Of a DNA stretch of 64,000 bases, positions 34,906 to 42,950 are shown in pieces. Position numbers and translations under genes: made by a program. The stretch is from the NCBI GenBank assembly GCA_902168185.1, contig CABHOV010000039.1, positions 62,001-126,000 on the forward strand, written 5' to 3'. Numbering within the stretch: position 1 is the stretch's first letter; each line of letters starts with the position of its first letter. The stretch is from an uncultured Bacteroides sp. GTDB lineage: Bacteria > Bacteroidota > Bacteroidia > Cytophagales > Cyclobacteriaceae. The notes beneath the pieces were generated by a model. That model ran no database searches and was not told the DNA's origin. It worked only from the letters and a program-made list of their open reading frames with translations.

Positions 34906-37401
34906 ATGAAGAAGAGGATCATCGTAGTAGGAAATGGAATGGTTGGTTACAAGTTTTGTGAAAAACTACGTAACCGTTCGGCCGCAGTTGAGATCATTGT
35001 ATATGGAGAGGAACCGCGACCTGCGTATGACCGCGTTCATCTGAGTAGTTATTTCTCGGGCTCAACAGCAGATGATTTGTTGATGGCGCCTGCAACATGG
35101 TATTCCGAGAATGATATTGAGCTCCATACCGGTGAGTTGGTGACAGAAATAAATCGGATCGATAAAACAATTCGCACACATACCGGGCGGTCAGACCGAT
35201 ACGATTACCTCGTGCTTGCTACAGGCTCCAGTGCCTTCGTTCCTTCCATAGAAGGTGTTGAGCGCGATGGTGTATTTGTATACCGTACAATTGAAGATCT
35301 TAACCAGATTACTGAGTATGCACAAAAAGTAAAACGCGGTGCTGTTATGGGCGGAGGTCTTCTTGGACTGGAAGCGGCAAAAGCATTATTGGATCTCGGG
35401 CTTGAAACACATGTAGTAGAGTTTGCATCCCGTCTCATGCCACGGCAAATCGATGATGCTGCCTCTGAAATTCTGGCGCACAAACTCACGCAGTTAGGAA
35501 TCACTATACATACAGGCAAGAGCACGAAAAAAATTGAAGGCAATGGCAAGCTCGAAGGACTGTTGTTTGCTGACGATACAAAATTAGATATAGAGATGCT
35601 TGTCATCTCTGCAGGCATCCGTCCGCGCGATGAGCTGGCAAAGGCAACGTTGCTGAATGTTCATCCGCGTGGCGGTATTGTAGTAGACAACTACATGCGC
35701 ACAACGGATGTGAATATATATGCTATAGGTGAAGCCGTGGTGCACAACAACATGGTATACGGATTGGTGGCACCAGGATATGACATGGCCGATATAGTAG
35801 CGCGTCAAATCACGGATGATACTTCAAAACAATTTACTGGTTTTGATATGTCTACCAAACTAAAATTGATCGGAGTAGATGTAGGAAGTTTCGGAGATCC
35901 GTTCTGTGATGCAACACCACATATACCGATAGTTTTTAAAAACAAACACAAGGGTACTTATAAACGCATCAACATATCTGAAGACGGTAAGTATTTATTG
36001 GGCGGTATTCTCATCGGAGATGCGAGTCAGTATAATATACTTCATCAGATGGTGATGAATAAAATGATACTGCCCGAAAATCCGGAAACGTTAATCGTTG
36101 GCGGAGGAGGTAAAGTAAACGATGAAGCAGCCGGAGTAAAAGGTTTACCGGATACAGCACAAATTTGTTCATGCGAGAATATCACCAAAGGTGCGTTGGT
36201 AGAACAGATCACATCCGGTGGTGTAAAGTCATTGGACGAAATTAAGAAATCAACAAAGGCATGTACCGGTTGTGGCGGATGTACACCTATGGTGAATGAC
36301 TTACTGAAGATCACACTGCAATCCCTTGGACACACTATAAAAAAATCACTTTGCGAACACTTCAACTACACCAGACAAGAGTTGTATGATATCATTAAAG
36401 TGAAGGGTATCAAAAGCTACGACCAGCTTTTGAATACCCATGGCGCAGGTGACGGTTGTGAGGTATGCAAGCCTGCCGTTGCCTCGCTGATGTCCAGTAT
36501 ATGGAATGAACTTGTGGTAAGTCAGGATACCATCCAGGATTCCAATGATCGTTACCTCGCAAACATTCAACGTGGGGGTACCTACTCCGTTGTGCCACGC
36601 ATTGCAGGAGGAGAGATCACACCACAAAAACTTTCTGCTATAGGCCGCATTGCTGAGAAGTATAATTTATATACGAAGATCACAGGCGGACAACGGATTG
36701 ATATGTTTGGTGCGCACATGGATCAGCTTCCGGATATATGGGAAGAACTTATTGCAGAAGGCTTTGAAAGTGGACACGCATATGGTAAAGCATTGCGTAC
36801 CATTAAAAGTTGTGTCGGTTCTACATGGTGTCGTTACGGTGTACAGGATTCAGTTTCATTTGCAGTATATGTGGAAGATCGCTATAAAGGTTTACGCGCT
36901 CCACACAAATTAAAAGGCGCAGTATCCGGATGTATTCGCGAATGCGCGGAAGCACAATCAAAAGACTTTGGCATCATCGCTACCGATAAAGGCTGGAACC
37001 TATATGTGTGCGGTAATGGTGGCGCCAGACCACAACACGCTAAATTGTTGGTAACAGATGTGGATACTGAAACCTGTATCCGGTATATAGATCGCTTCCT
37101 CATGTTCTATATAAAGACTGCCGATCCGTTGACGCGTACTGCCACCTGGTTAAACAAAATGGAAGGTGGATTAGAATATCTCTATGATGTAATCGTAAAT
37201 GATTCGCTTGGCATCGGTGAAGAACTTGAAAAAGATATGGCTACACTGATTGCGAACTACCATTGCGAATGGAAAAAAGTAGTAGAAGATCCGAAGCTTC
37301 GTGCAAAGTTCAAGCATTTTATAAATGTCGAAGAAACGGATCCTACCATTCAGTACGTAGATATGCGCGGACAAAAAGCTCCGATCGATTGGAATAAATA
37401 A
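34906..37401 (+). CDS. nirB: Assimilatory nitrite reductase [NAD(P)H], large subunit
   Basis: An 831-residue siroheme enzyme reducing nitrite to ammonium. The N-terminal half is an FAD/NAD(P)H oxidoreductase (VVGNGMVGYKFCEKL, YLVLATGSSAFVPSIEG, GAVMGGGLLGLEAAKAL, DVNIYAIGEAV). A BFD-type [2Fe-2S] domain has Cys421, Cys423, Cys453 and Cys456 (CSCENITKG...CTGCGGC). The C-terminal siroheme/[4Fe-4S] domain has Cys636-x5-Cys642 (CVGSTWC) and Cys676-x3-Cys680 (CIRECAE), so all cofactor ligands are present. Length and order match bacterial NirB. nirD follows after 23 bp. TACGTA sites lie upstream. Confidence 0.97.
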   Translation: MKKRIIVVGNGMVGYKFCEKLRNRSAAVEIIVYGEEPRPAYDRVHLSSYFSGSTADDLLMAPATWYSENDIELHTGELVTEINRIDKTIRTHTGRSDRYDYLVLATGSSAFVPSIEGVERDGVFVYRTIEDLNQITEYAQKVKRGAVMGGGLLGLEAAKALLDLGLETHVVEFASRLMPRQIDDAASEILAHKLTQLGITIHTGKSTKKIEGNGKLEGLLFADDTKLDIEMLVISAGIRPRDELAKATLLNVHPRGGIVVDNYMRTTDVNIYAIGEAVVHNNMVYGLVAPGYDMADIVARQITDDTSKQFTGFDMSTKLKLIGVDVGSFGDPFCDATPHIPIVFKNKHKGTYKRINISEDGKYLLGGILIGDASQYNILHQMVMNKMILPENPETLIVGGGGKVNDEAAGVKGLPDTAQICSCENITKGALVEQITSGGVKSLDEIKKSTKACTGCGGCTPMVNDLLKITLQSLGHTIKKSLCEHFNYTRQELYDIIKVKGIKSYDQLLNTHGAGDGCEVCKPAVASLMSSIWNELVVSQDTIQDSNDRYLANIQRGGTYSVVPRIAGGEITPQKLSAIGRIAEKYNLYTKITGGQRIDMFGAHMDQLPDIWEELIAEGFESGHAYGKALRTIKSCVGSTWCRYGVQDSVSFAVYVEDRYKGLRAPHKLKGAVSGCIRECAEAQSKDFGIIATDKGWNLYVCGNGGARPQHAKLLVTDVDTETCIRYIDRFLMFYIKTADPLTRTATWLNKMEGGLEYLYDVIVNDSLGIGEELEKDMATLIANYHCEWKKVVEDPKLRAKFKHFINVEETDPTIQYVDMRGQKAPIDWNK

Positions 37402-37424
37402 AAGGTATATATATAGTTGACACA

Positions 37425-37808
37425 ATGGAACTACATAACGAAATAAAAACATTTACACCAGCTGCAGAAGGCGAAGTTTCGATTTGGTTCAAGGCTGCGC
37501 GTGTAGAGGATTTTCCGGAGAATGGCGGAGCCTGCGTGAAGTATAAAGATATGCAGATCGCGGTCTTCAATTTCACAAGACGAAACGAATGGTATGCATG
37601 CCAGAATCTTTGTCCACATAAAATGCAGATGGCGTTGTCGCGTGGTATGATTGGCTCACACGACAGTGAACCGAAAGTTGCATGTCCATTTCACAAGAAA
37701 ACATTTTCATTAAAGTCGGGCGACTGTCTCAATGCCGATGAGTGCAGTATAGCAGTTTTCCCGGTAAAAGTAGAAGAGGGATTTGTCCATATAGGGTTTA
37801 CCCGCTAA
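37425..37808 (+). CDS. nirD: Nitrite reductase small subunit with Rieske-type ligands
   Basis: A 127-residue NirD partner of NirB. It keeps a full Rieske [2Fe-2S] ligand set: Cys-x-His in NLCPHKMQ and Cys-x2-His in ACPFHKKTF. Many enterobacterial NirD proteins have lost these residues, so this one probably holds a cluster. It lies directly after nirB in one operon. A TACGTA-containing gap of 142 bp then separates it from the sensor-kinase gene. Confidence 0.93.
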   Translation: MELHNEIKTFTPAAEGEVSIWFKAARVEDFPENGGACVKYKDMQIAVFNFTRRNEWYACQNLCPHKMQMALSRGMIGSHDSEPKVACPFHKKTFSLKSGDCLNADECSIAVFPVKVEEGFVHIGFTR

Positions 37809-37950
37809 GCAAATTGCATTCTGTTAAAATTAGGTTTAGGTAGAAGAATGTCGGGCGACATCGTCCGGCATTTTTCATTTTACTGATTTCCCGCAAGGGA
37901 AACATTGCATTAGTATTTCACCGTATTTATTACGTAAATTTCCTACGTAA
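37809..37950 (+). promoter_or_regulatory. Control region of the nitrate sensor kinase with two TACGTA sites
   Basis: TACGTA lies at 37931 and 37944, 13 bp apart. The second is followed by a single A and then the ATG at 37951 (TACGTAAATG), exactly as before narK. A GTCGGGCGACATCGTCCGGC imperfect inverted repeat at about 37851-37870 could end the nirBD transcript, with TTTTTCATTTT after it. TAAATTTC (37935-37942) may be a -7 element, which would give a leaderless or nearly leaderless mRNA. Confidence 0.6.
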
Positions 37951-39810
37951 ATGACGTTAAAATTTAATCCCGAAGGCAAGTTAAAGTTCAACCGCTTCAG
38001 CAAGCTGGGCATGTGGTATATCATGGCTCTGAGTGTTATTGCTACGGTATCCATCATTGGCCAGTTCCTCATTCAAAATCACCTTGACAATCAGTTGAGT
38101 GATTCGCATGTGATCAACGTAGCAGGACGTCAGCGGATGTTGAGTCAACGCATTACAAAATGTGCACTGCTACTGAAACCTGTGCAAGACAGCAGTGAAC
38201 GTGTGGAAATTTTGGATGAGTTAAAAGGAGCACTTCATCTTTGGACAATCTCACACAACGGTCTACAGAGCGGTAACGATAGTTTACGTCTCCCCGGAAA
38301 AAATAGCGCAGCCATTGCAGCTATGTTTGGCAGAATCAATGCCCACCACCTGGCTATACGCCAAAGCGCCGCTACATTAATTACGGAATTAAGCAAAGAC
38401 CCCGATGTATCGTATGAGACATTAGGCGCCTCTATCGATACTATATTAGAAAACCAGCGTGAATTTTTGGATGGCATGAACCTGATTGTATTTCAATATG
38501 ATCACGAAGCGAAGCTGAAAATTCACAGACTAAGCACTCTCGAATATGTTTTACTCATTATTTCCATTGTCGTAATTATACTTGAGATTCTATTTGTATT
38601 CAGGCCTACAGCAGTACAAGTAAATAAAACGGTTAACCAGTTGATTGCTTCCGAAAAGAACGCGAAGAAACTCTCGAAGGAAATTGGAGCCCTATATGGT
38701 TCACTCGAAAAATCGTACGAAGAATTATCGCATGTCAATGTTCCCATGGAGACTCCCAAGATCTATGCGAAGACTGATCGTGGCGGAAATGTAATTTTTA
38801 TATCCGATCTCTATAGTGAGTTAACCGGCAGCACACTGACAACGAAATCCGTTCCCTTGAAAGACCTGTTTTTAAATTCACGGTTGAATGATGAATGGAT
38901 GGAAGAAGTGATAGACTTGCTTTCGGATGGCCATTCATGGCAGGGTATAATTCGATACCAGGATAAAAATGGTAAAGACCGATGGGTTGATGTTATGATC
39001 GTGCCTGCACTGAATGAACTGACAGAAGTGGAGGAGTGGCTCGTGCTCGGTTCGGATATAACACTACAAAAACTGGCAGAGCAAAATATACGTGCTAAAA
39101 GTAAAGCAGAGATTGAAAGAAAAATCAATCAGCAGAAATTTCGCTCGGTGTTAATCCTGGAAGGACAAGAAGAAGAGCGCAAGCGTCTCGCGATGGATAT
39201 ACATGATGGTATAGGACAGATGCTCACCTCGCTTAAATTTCAGATTGAGTCGATCGATCTTAAAAAAGATGAGAACGTTGCTAAGAACAAGTTGTCTGAG
39301 ATTCAGCAACTCATCAACCAGGTAATTAAGGAAGTAAGAAGAGTAACGTTTAACCTGAAGCCTACTGTGCTTGGTGATTATGGTTTGCCTGCAGCATTAA
39401 ACGTATTCATTCGTGAGATCGGTAAGCTTACTGACATTGAATTGGTATACTCGATGGAAGGTGATACCAGTTTCCGTCTTCCTCAGAAAGTGGAGAACAA
39501 TATATTTCGAATTATACAGGAAGCTATAAATAACGCTATTAAATACTCGGGCGCTTCGCGGATTGAGGTTACATTACAAATGACTGAGCTTGACCTTCTG
39601 ATTTCGGTAACGGATAATGGAAATGGTTTTGATGAAAAACTGGTGGAGGCAAGAAGTGTAAATATAGAGTCTGGGCGTGGTTTCTTTAATATGTATGAAC
39701 GCACCGAGTATATTAACGGCAATCTCGATATAAAATCAACCTTGGGAAAAGGCACTACCGTGATATTGCGGAGTCCCGTGAAAACATTAGCAACAGCAGG
39801 AGAAGTATGA
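37951..39810 (+). CDS. NarX/NarQ-like nitrate-sensing histidine kinase
   Basis: A 619-residue membrane kinase. TM1 lies at about 21-39. A periplasmic four-helix sensor begins with VINVAGRQRMLSQRITKCALLL, the PilJ/NarX 'P-box'-like segment that binds nitrate or nitrite. TM2 lies at about 193-215 (YVLLIISIVVIILEILFVF). A coiled coil and a PAS domain follow (about 270-390). The HisKA_3 motif EEERKRLAMDIHDGIGQ has the phospho-acceptor His418. The HATPase domain has N-box RIIQEAINNAIKYSGA and G-box VTDNGNGFD. Its stop overlaps the ATG of the NarL-like regulator by 4 bp, so they form one unit. Its place between nirBD and narK supports nitrate/nitrite as signal. Confidence 0.93.
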   Translation: MTLKFNPEGKLKFNRFSKLGMWYIMALSVIATVSIIGQFLIQNHLDNQLSDSHVINVAGRQRMLSQRITKCALLLKPVQDSSERVEILDELKGALHLWTISHNGLQSGNDSLRLPGKNSAAIAAMFGRINAHHLAIRQSAATLITELSKDPDVSYETLGASIDTILENQREFLDGMNLIVFQYDHEAKLKIHRLSTLEYVLLIISIVVIILEILFVFRPTAVQVNKTVNQLIASEKNAKKLSKEIGALYGSLEKSYEELSHVNVPMETPKIYAKTDRGGNVIFISDLYSELTGSTLTTKSVPLKDLFLNSRLNDEWMEEVIDLLSDGHSWQGIIRYQDKNGKDRWVDVMIVPALNELTEVEEWLVLGSDITLQKLAEQNIRAKSKAEIERKINQQKFRSVLILEGQEEERKRLAMDIHDGIGQMLTSLKFQIESIDLKKDENVAKNKLSEIQQLINQVIKEVRRVTFNLKPTVLGDYGLPAALNVFIREIGKLTDIELVYSMEGDTSFRLPQKVENNIFRIIQEAINNAIKYSGASRIEVTLQMTELDLLISVTDNGNGFDEKLVEARSVNIESGRGFFNMYERTEYINGNLDIKSTLGKGTTVILRSPVKTLATAGEV

Positions 39811-40472
39811 CCAAGATAAATATAGTTTTAGCAGATGATCATGTGCTGGTTCGGAATGGAATAAAGGCTATGCTCGAATCCGATGCAGACATTGATGTGA
39901 TTGGCGAAGCAGGCAATGGTGTAGAAGCATTGGAAACGGCACGCAAACTTCACCCGGATATACTGGTGCTGGATATACGCATGCCAGAGATGAACGGATT
40001 GGAAGCCGCTGCAAAACTAGGGACATACTCGCCCGGAACGAAAGCTGTTATACTGTCCATGCATGATTCTGAAGAATATGTATTGCAGGCGCTGGATGCT
40101 GGTGCATATGGCTATCTGCTGAAGGACACTGATAAAACTGAATTTATCAAAGCGCTGAAGCAAGTATATAACGGAAACAAATTTTTCAGTGGTGCTGTCT
40201 CAAATGTACTCGCAAATCGTTTACTCAATACCAAACCTTTCACCACTAGTAAAGACGCCACTATCGAAATTGACGACAGCTATAGCCTCACGCGAAAAGA
40301 AAAAGAAATTCTTCAGATGATCGTAGAGGGCAAGCAAAATAAACAAATTGCTGAAGCGTCTGGTAAAAGCGTTCGCACTATTGAAACACATCGTTTCAAC
40401 ATCATGAAGAAGCTTGGTGTAAACAATGCGATCGATATGGTTAATAAAGCAGTAAAAGAAAACCTGGTATAA
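39807..40472 (+). CDS. NarL-like response regulator (REC + LuxR-type HTH)
   Basis: A 221-residue response regulator. The receiver domain has acid residues Asp10/Asp11, phospho-acceptor Asp56 (LVLDIRMPEMNG) and the Lys in GYLLKDTD. The LuxR-type HTH at about 150-212 is LTRKEKEILQMIVEGKQNKQIAEASGKSVRTIETHRFNIMKKLGV. It overlaps the kinase gene by 4 bp. As the only two-component regulator in the nitrate island, it is the best candidate to bind the TACGTA arrays upstream of nirB, of its own operon and of narK. That link is inference from position and from the 10-bp spacing. Confidence 0.95.
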   Translation: MTKINIVLADDHVLVRNGIKAMLESDADIDVIGEAGNGVEALETARKLHPDILVLDIRMPEMNGLEAAAKLGTYSPGTKAVILSMHDSEEYVLQALDAGAYGYLLKDTDKTEFIKALKQVYNGNKFFSGAVSNVLANRLLNTKPFTTSKDATIEIDDSYSLTRKEKEILQMIVEGKQNKQIAEASGKSVRTIETHRFNIMKKLGVNNAIDMVNKAVKENLV

Positions 40473-40480
40473 CTTTCCCC

Positions 40481-40500
40481 GTGAGTAAAAAAATACTCAC
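40481..40500 (+). terminator. Small hairpin after the response-regulator gene
   Basis: GTGAGTA (40481-40487) pairs perfectly with TACTCAC (40494-40500) across an A6 loop, 8 bp after the stop. There is no T run, so it may protect or process the mRNA rather than terminate it. Confidence 0.4.
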
Positions 40501-40604
40501 CATGTGCGAAACGCTCCTTACCCTATAGCTCCTATAAAAAGCCTCACTTCACAGGCATAGTTATTTATTTTATTCTCAGGAATTCATTTGTCTAACTAAA
40601 ACAA

Positions 40605-40615
40605 AAGGAGGTACT
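40605..40615 (+). promoter_or_regulatory. Strong Shine-Dalgarno sequence (unusual here)
   Basis: AAGGAGGT at 40605-40612 stands 3 bp before the ATG of the PRC-barrel gene. It is a near-perfect anti-16S match, while almost no other gene in the window has a recognisable Shine-Dalgarno. Confidence 0.8.
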
Positions 40616-41038
40616 ATGGCTATCCTGGAAAAGAATTATGAAATAGACAATCGTACAGGTCTGAATCATGAAGGCCCTGATGCGAACATTCCGGTTCGCA
40701 GATTAACTGCGTCATCGATTATTGGTGATCGTGTTGAGAATCCTCAGGGAGAAAGTCTTGGAAAGATTGATAACCTGATGGTGAACCTGAATGATGGACA
40801 TATTGAATATGCTGTGATCGACTTCGGATCATTCCTCGGTATAGGCGGAAAATTATTTGCGGTTCCATTTGCGGAACTTCGCCTTGATCCTGATAAAGAA
40901 TTGTTCGTATTAAATCGTGATAAAGAGTATCTGAAACAAACTCCTGGCTTCGATAAAACACACTGGCCCGACACGAACGATCATACTTATTTCAATGACG
41001 TGAATTTGTACTGGGGATCACCATATCCACACTATTGA
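40616..41038 (+). CDS. PRC-barrel domain protein
   Basis: A 140-residue cytoplasmic protein with one PRC-barrel (residues about 27-100: LTASSIIGDRVENPQGESLGKIDNLMVNLNDGHIEYAVIDFG, LFAVPFAELRL). A C-terminal tail rich in Asp, His, Trp and Tyr follows (THWPDTNDHTYFNDVNLYWG). PRC-barrel proteins of this type are often stress-induced in bacteria. No partner is encoded next to it; its own terminator follows. The very strong ribosome-binding site suggests high translation. Confidence 0.9.
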   Translation: MAILEKNYEIDNRTGLNHEGPDANIPVRRLTASSIIGDRVENPQGESLGKIDNLMVNLNDGHIEYAVIDFGSFLGIGGKLFAVPFAELRLDPDKELFVLNRDKEYLKQTPGFDKTHWPDTNDHTYFNDVNLYWGSPYPHY

Positions 41039-41055
41039 TCCGCTGTCACAAAAAC

Positions 41056-41088
41056 AAAAGGACACTACCAGAAGTAGTGTCCTTTTTT
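41056..41088 (+). terminator. Intrinsic terminator after the PRC-barrel gene
   Basis: AAAAGGACACTAC (41056-41068) pairs perfectly with GTAGTGTCCTTTT (41074-41086), 5-nt loop, T6 tail. The A-rich left side also makes it usable for the minus-strand NIPSNAP gene that converges on it. Confidence 0.95.
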
Positions 41089-41111
41089 ATTTATCAGATA
41101 TATATCAACAG

Positions 41112-41888
41112 TTAGATGTCAGAATACTCGGTAGGGTATAGGAAGTAAATATTGATCTTGGCAACATTGTTCTGATATTCCGGCATAGACGATAATTTTT
41201 TCCATTCCGGATCACTGCCAAAAGCTTTCCAGTGTTCATCACGTGAAGTTTGATTTTCGAAGGACGTCATATACATCAGGTTCGGCATCCGGCTTCCAGA
41301 TAACACCTCACCATAAAATATAGCATTGAAGCCGAGTCTTTTGAAAAGTGTTACCTCGCCACCTTCATTAAACATCTGCACTTTGTTTCTATAGATCTTT
41401 TCGGTGTGACCTTCATAGCTACGCAATTCATAAATGCGATCTGCCTTAGAGCCGGTTAATGCCGGGGCTTCAAGCTTGGGCATATAGCTGAACGCTCGTA
41501 ACAATATAGATTGCAGCCTCGCAAAAGGCGGAGTATTATAGGGAGCATCTATATAGTTTTTACCTGCTGCCAGATATAGCTTATCTTTTTGAAGGACATC
41601 CGGAAGAACTGTGAACTGTTCGAGTGATGAGAAGGGTGTTAGCACATAAATTCTTTTTCCAAAATAAGCAGTGTCTTTTTGGACAGGCTTGAACACGCCA
41701 ACGTTACGTATACCCGCACGGTGAAGCGCTGGGAGGTAAGCATCTTTCAGATACGCATCAATTTGTTTTTCCTGATCGGCACCTGTGATTTCATAGATTT
41801 TGATTTCATAAAACTCGCGCTTGGGTGGAGCAGCATGGCTAAAGGAGACTGCCGCAAGCACCAGCACCATTACTTTAAAGAACTTCAT
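41112..41888 (-). CDS. Secreted NIPSNAP family protein
   Basis: A 258-residue protein starting at the ATG at 41888 (MKFFKVMVLVLAAVSFSHAAP, signal peptide). The frame upstream to 41942 lacks family character. Two ferredoxin-like NIPSNAP domains follow: FYEIKIYEITGADQEKQIDAYLKDAYLPALHRAGIRNVGVFKP and IYELRSYEGHTEKIYRNKVQMFNEGGEVTLFKRLGFNAIFYGEVLSGSRMPNLMYMTSFE. The family forms dimeric alpha+beta barrels with no settled reaction. It is a single gene. Confidence 0.9.
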   Translation of the reverse strand: MKFFKVMVLVLAAVSFSHAAPPKREFYEIKIYEITGADQEKQIDAYLKDAYLPALHRAGIRNVGVFKPVQKDTAYFGKRIYVLTPFSSLEQFTVLPDVLQKDKLYLAAGKNYIDAPYNTPPFARLQSILLRAFSYMPKLEAPALTGSKADRIYELRSYEGHTEKIYRNKVQMFNEGGEVTLFKRLGFNAIFYGEVLSGSRMPNLMYMTSFENQTSRDEHWKAFGSDPEWKKLSSMPEYQNNVAKINIYFLYPTEYSDI

Positions 41889-42012
41889 ATATTTTTTGAT
41901 TTGGTTGTATTTCAAGTGAAGATAAAAGATGTTCAGGAACATGTGCCATATACTTTGATGGAAGGTTATGCCGTGATCTGAAGATCGATATGTAAAAAAG
42001 TTATGTGTTTTT

Positions 42013-42038
42013 TATAAATGAATGAACATTCATTTATA
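42013..42038. promoter_or_regulatory. 26-bp perfect palindrome, probable TetR operator
   Basis: Arms 42013-42024 and 42027-42038 are exact reverse complements of 12 bp around a 2-bp centre; the core reads TGAATGAACATTCA. It lies 12 bp before the TetR ATG, which fits autoregulation. The core resembles operators of TetR-family lipid or efflux regulators. Confidence 0.85.
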
Positions 42039-42050
42039 TTTGCTTCAGAA

Positions 42051-42647
42051 ATGCGAACACGTGACGAAAGTAAGGAATTAGCGATCCGCCAGAAGGCGAT
42101 CCAGATGATTGTAGAGAAGGGGTTTGACGGATTGAGTATGCAGAAGCTGGCGAAAGCTGCAGGCGTTTCACCGGCAACCATCTATATCTACTTTAAGGAT
42201 CGGGATGATTTGATCCTGCAGCTTTGGATCGCAGAGATGAAAAAAATGGTAGATGCTATTCTTAAAAACTTTGATCCCAATGCCTCTTTCGAGGATGGGT
42301 TAAGAGTACAATGGATGAACCGTGCAAAGTTTCTCATTGAGAATCCGATGAGTATGCATTTTATGGAACAGATAAAATATTCACCCTATCACAACGTCTC
42401 TCTTACTAAGATGGACAGCAACTTTATTGAGATGATGGGGAAGTTTGCGCATAATGCAATCAAGCGAAAAGAACTCGTAAAACTTCCATTTGATGTTTAC
42501 TGGTCCGTTGCCTTTGCTCCGCTATATCAGCTCGTAAAGACTCATATATCCGGAAAAGGTTTGCACAGCAGTCCTGAAAAATTTGTGCTGGACGAAAAGA
42601 TGATGAACATGACATTGAAGCTGGTGATAAAAGCGTTGCGACCTTGA
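42051..42647 (+). CDS. TetR/AcrR-family transcriptional regulator
   Basis: A 198-residue repressor. The HTH lies at residues about 29-48 (SMQKLAKAAGVSPATIYIYF); a ligand-binding helical domain follows. I chose the ATG at 42051 (MRTRDESKE); the earlier ATG at 42018 lies inside the palindromic operator and would add a non-family extension. The downstream genes are a small HMA-like protein and an MFS exporter, so it probably represses them and itself and responds to an exported compound. Confidence 0.92.
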   Translation: MRTRDESKELAIRQKAIQMIVEKGFDGLSMQKLAKAAGVSPATIYIYFKDRDDLILQLWIAEMKKMVDAILKNFDPNASFEDGLRVQWMNRAKFLIENPMSMHFMEQIKYSPYHNVSLTKMDSNFIEMMGKFAHNAIKRKELVKLPFDVYWSVAFAPLYQLVKTHISGKGLHSSPEKFVLDEKMMNMTLKLVIKALRP

Positions 42648-42676
42648 TATTTATATAACCGTAAATCTGAAATCTT

Positions 42677-42904
42677 ATGAACACAATTCTGACAGATATA
42701 TTGATTTTCAAAACCAACATTCAGGAAGCAGATATACCTGCTGTAGCGGTTGTTCTGAATGCGGAGTCACGCATTACCCGGTGGAGTGTAGACTGTGGTG
42801 ATGTAGATTGCGTGTTGCGAATTGAGGCGCAGCGAATAACAACAGCAGATGTTATCAGGTTGGTACGCAAAGCTGGTTTTCATTGTGAGGAGCTGCCTGA
42901 TTAA
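42677..42904 (+). CDS. Small HMA-like ferredoxin-fold protein without CxxC
   Basis: A 75-residue protein (DILIFKTNIQEADIPAVAVVLNAESRITRWSVDCGDVDCVLRIEAQRITTADVIRLVRKAGFHCEELPD). The strand-helix-strand-strand-helix-strand pattern and the closing ADVIRLVRKAGFHCEEL match the heavy-metal-associated (HMA) fold. The metal motif CxxC in the first loop is absent (FKTNIQEAD). Cys residues appear instead at DCGDVDC (C-x4-C) and FHC. Similar proteins are common in Bacteroidota. It lies between the TetR gene and the MFS gene, with short gaps. Metal binding is uncertain. Confidence 0.75.
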   Translation: MNTILTDILIFKTNIQEADIPAVAVVLNAESRITRWSVDCGDVDCVLRIEAQRITTADVIRLVRKAGFHCEELPD

Positions 42905-42950
42905 TACTTTCTCCCACTATATAAAGCGGTATTACTATTAATTTTTAAGC

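Noticed and set aside
34967-34972. TACGTA inside nirB; further single copies inside genes at 37354, 41705 and 48287
   Set aside because: Isolated coding copies are expected by chance at this length (about one per 3-4 kb); only the clustered intergenic copies were counted as signal.
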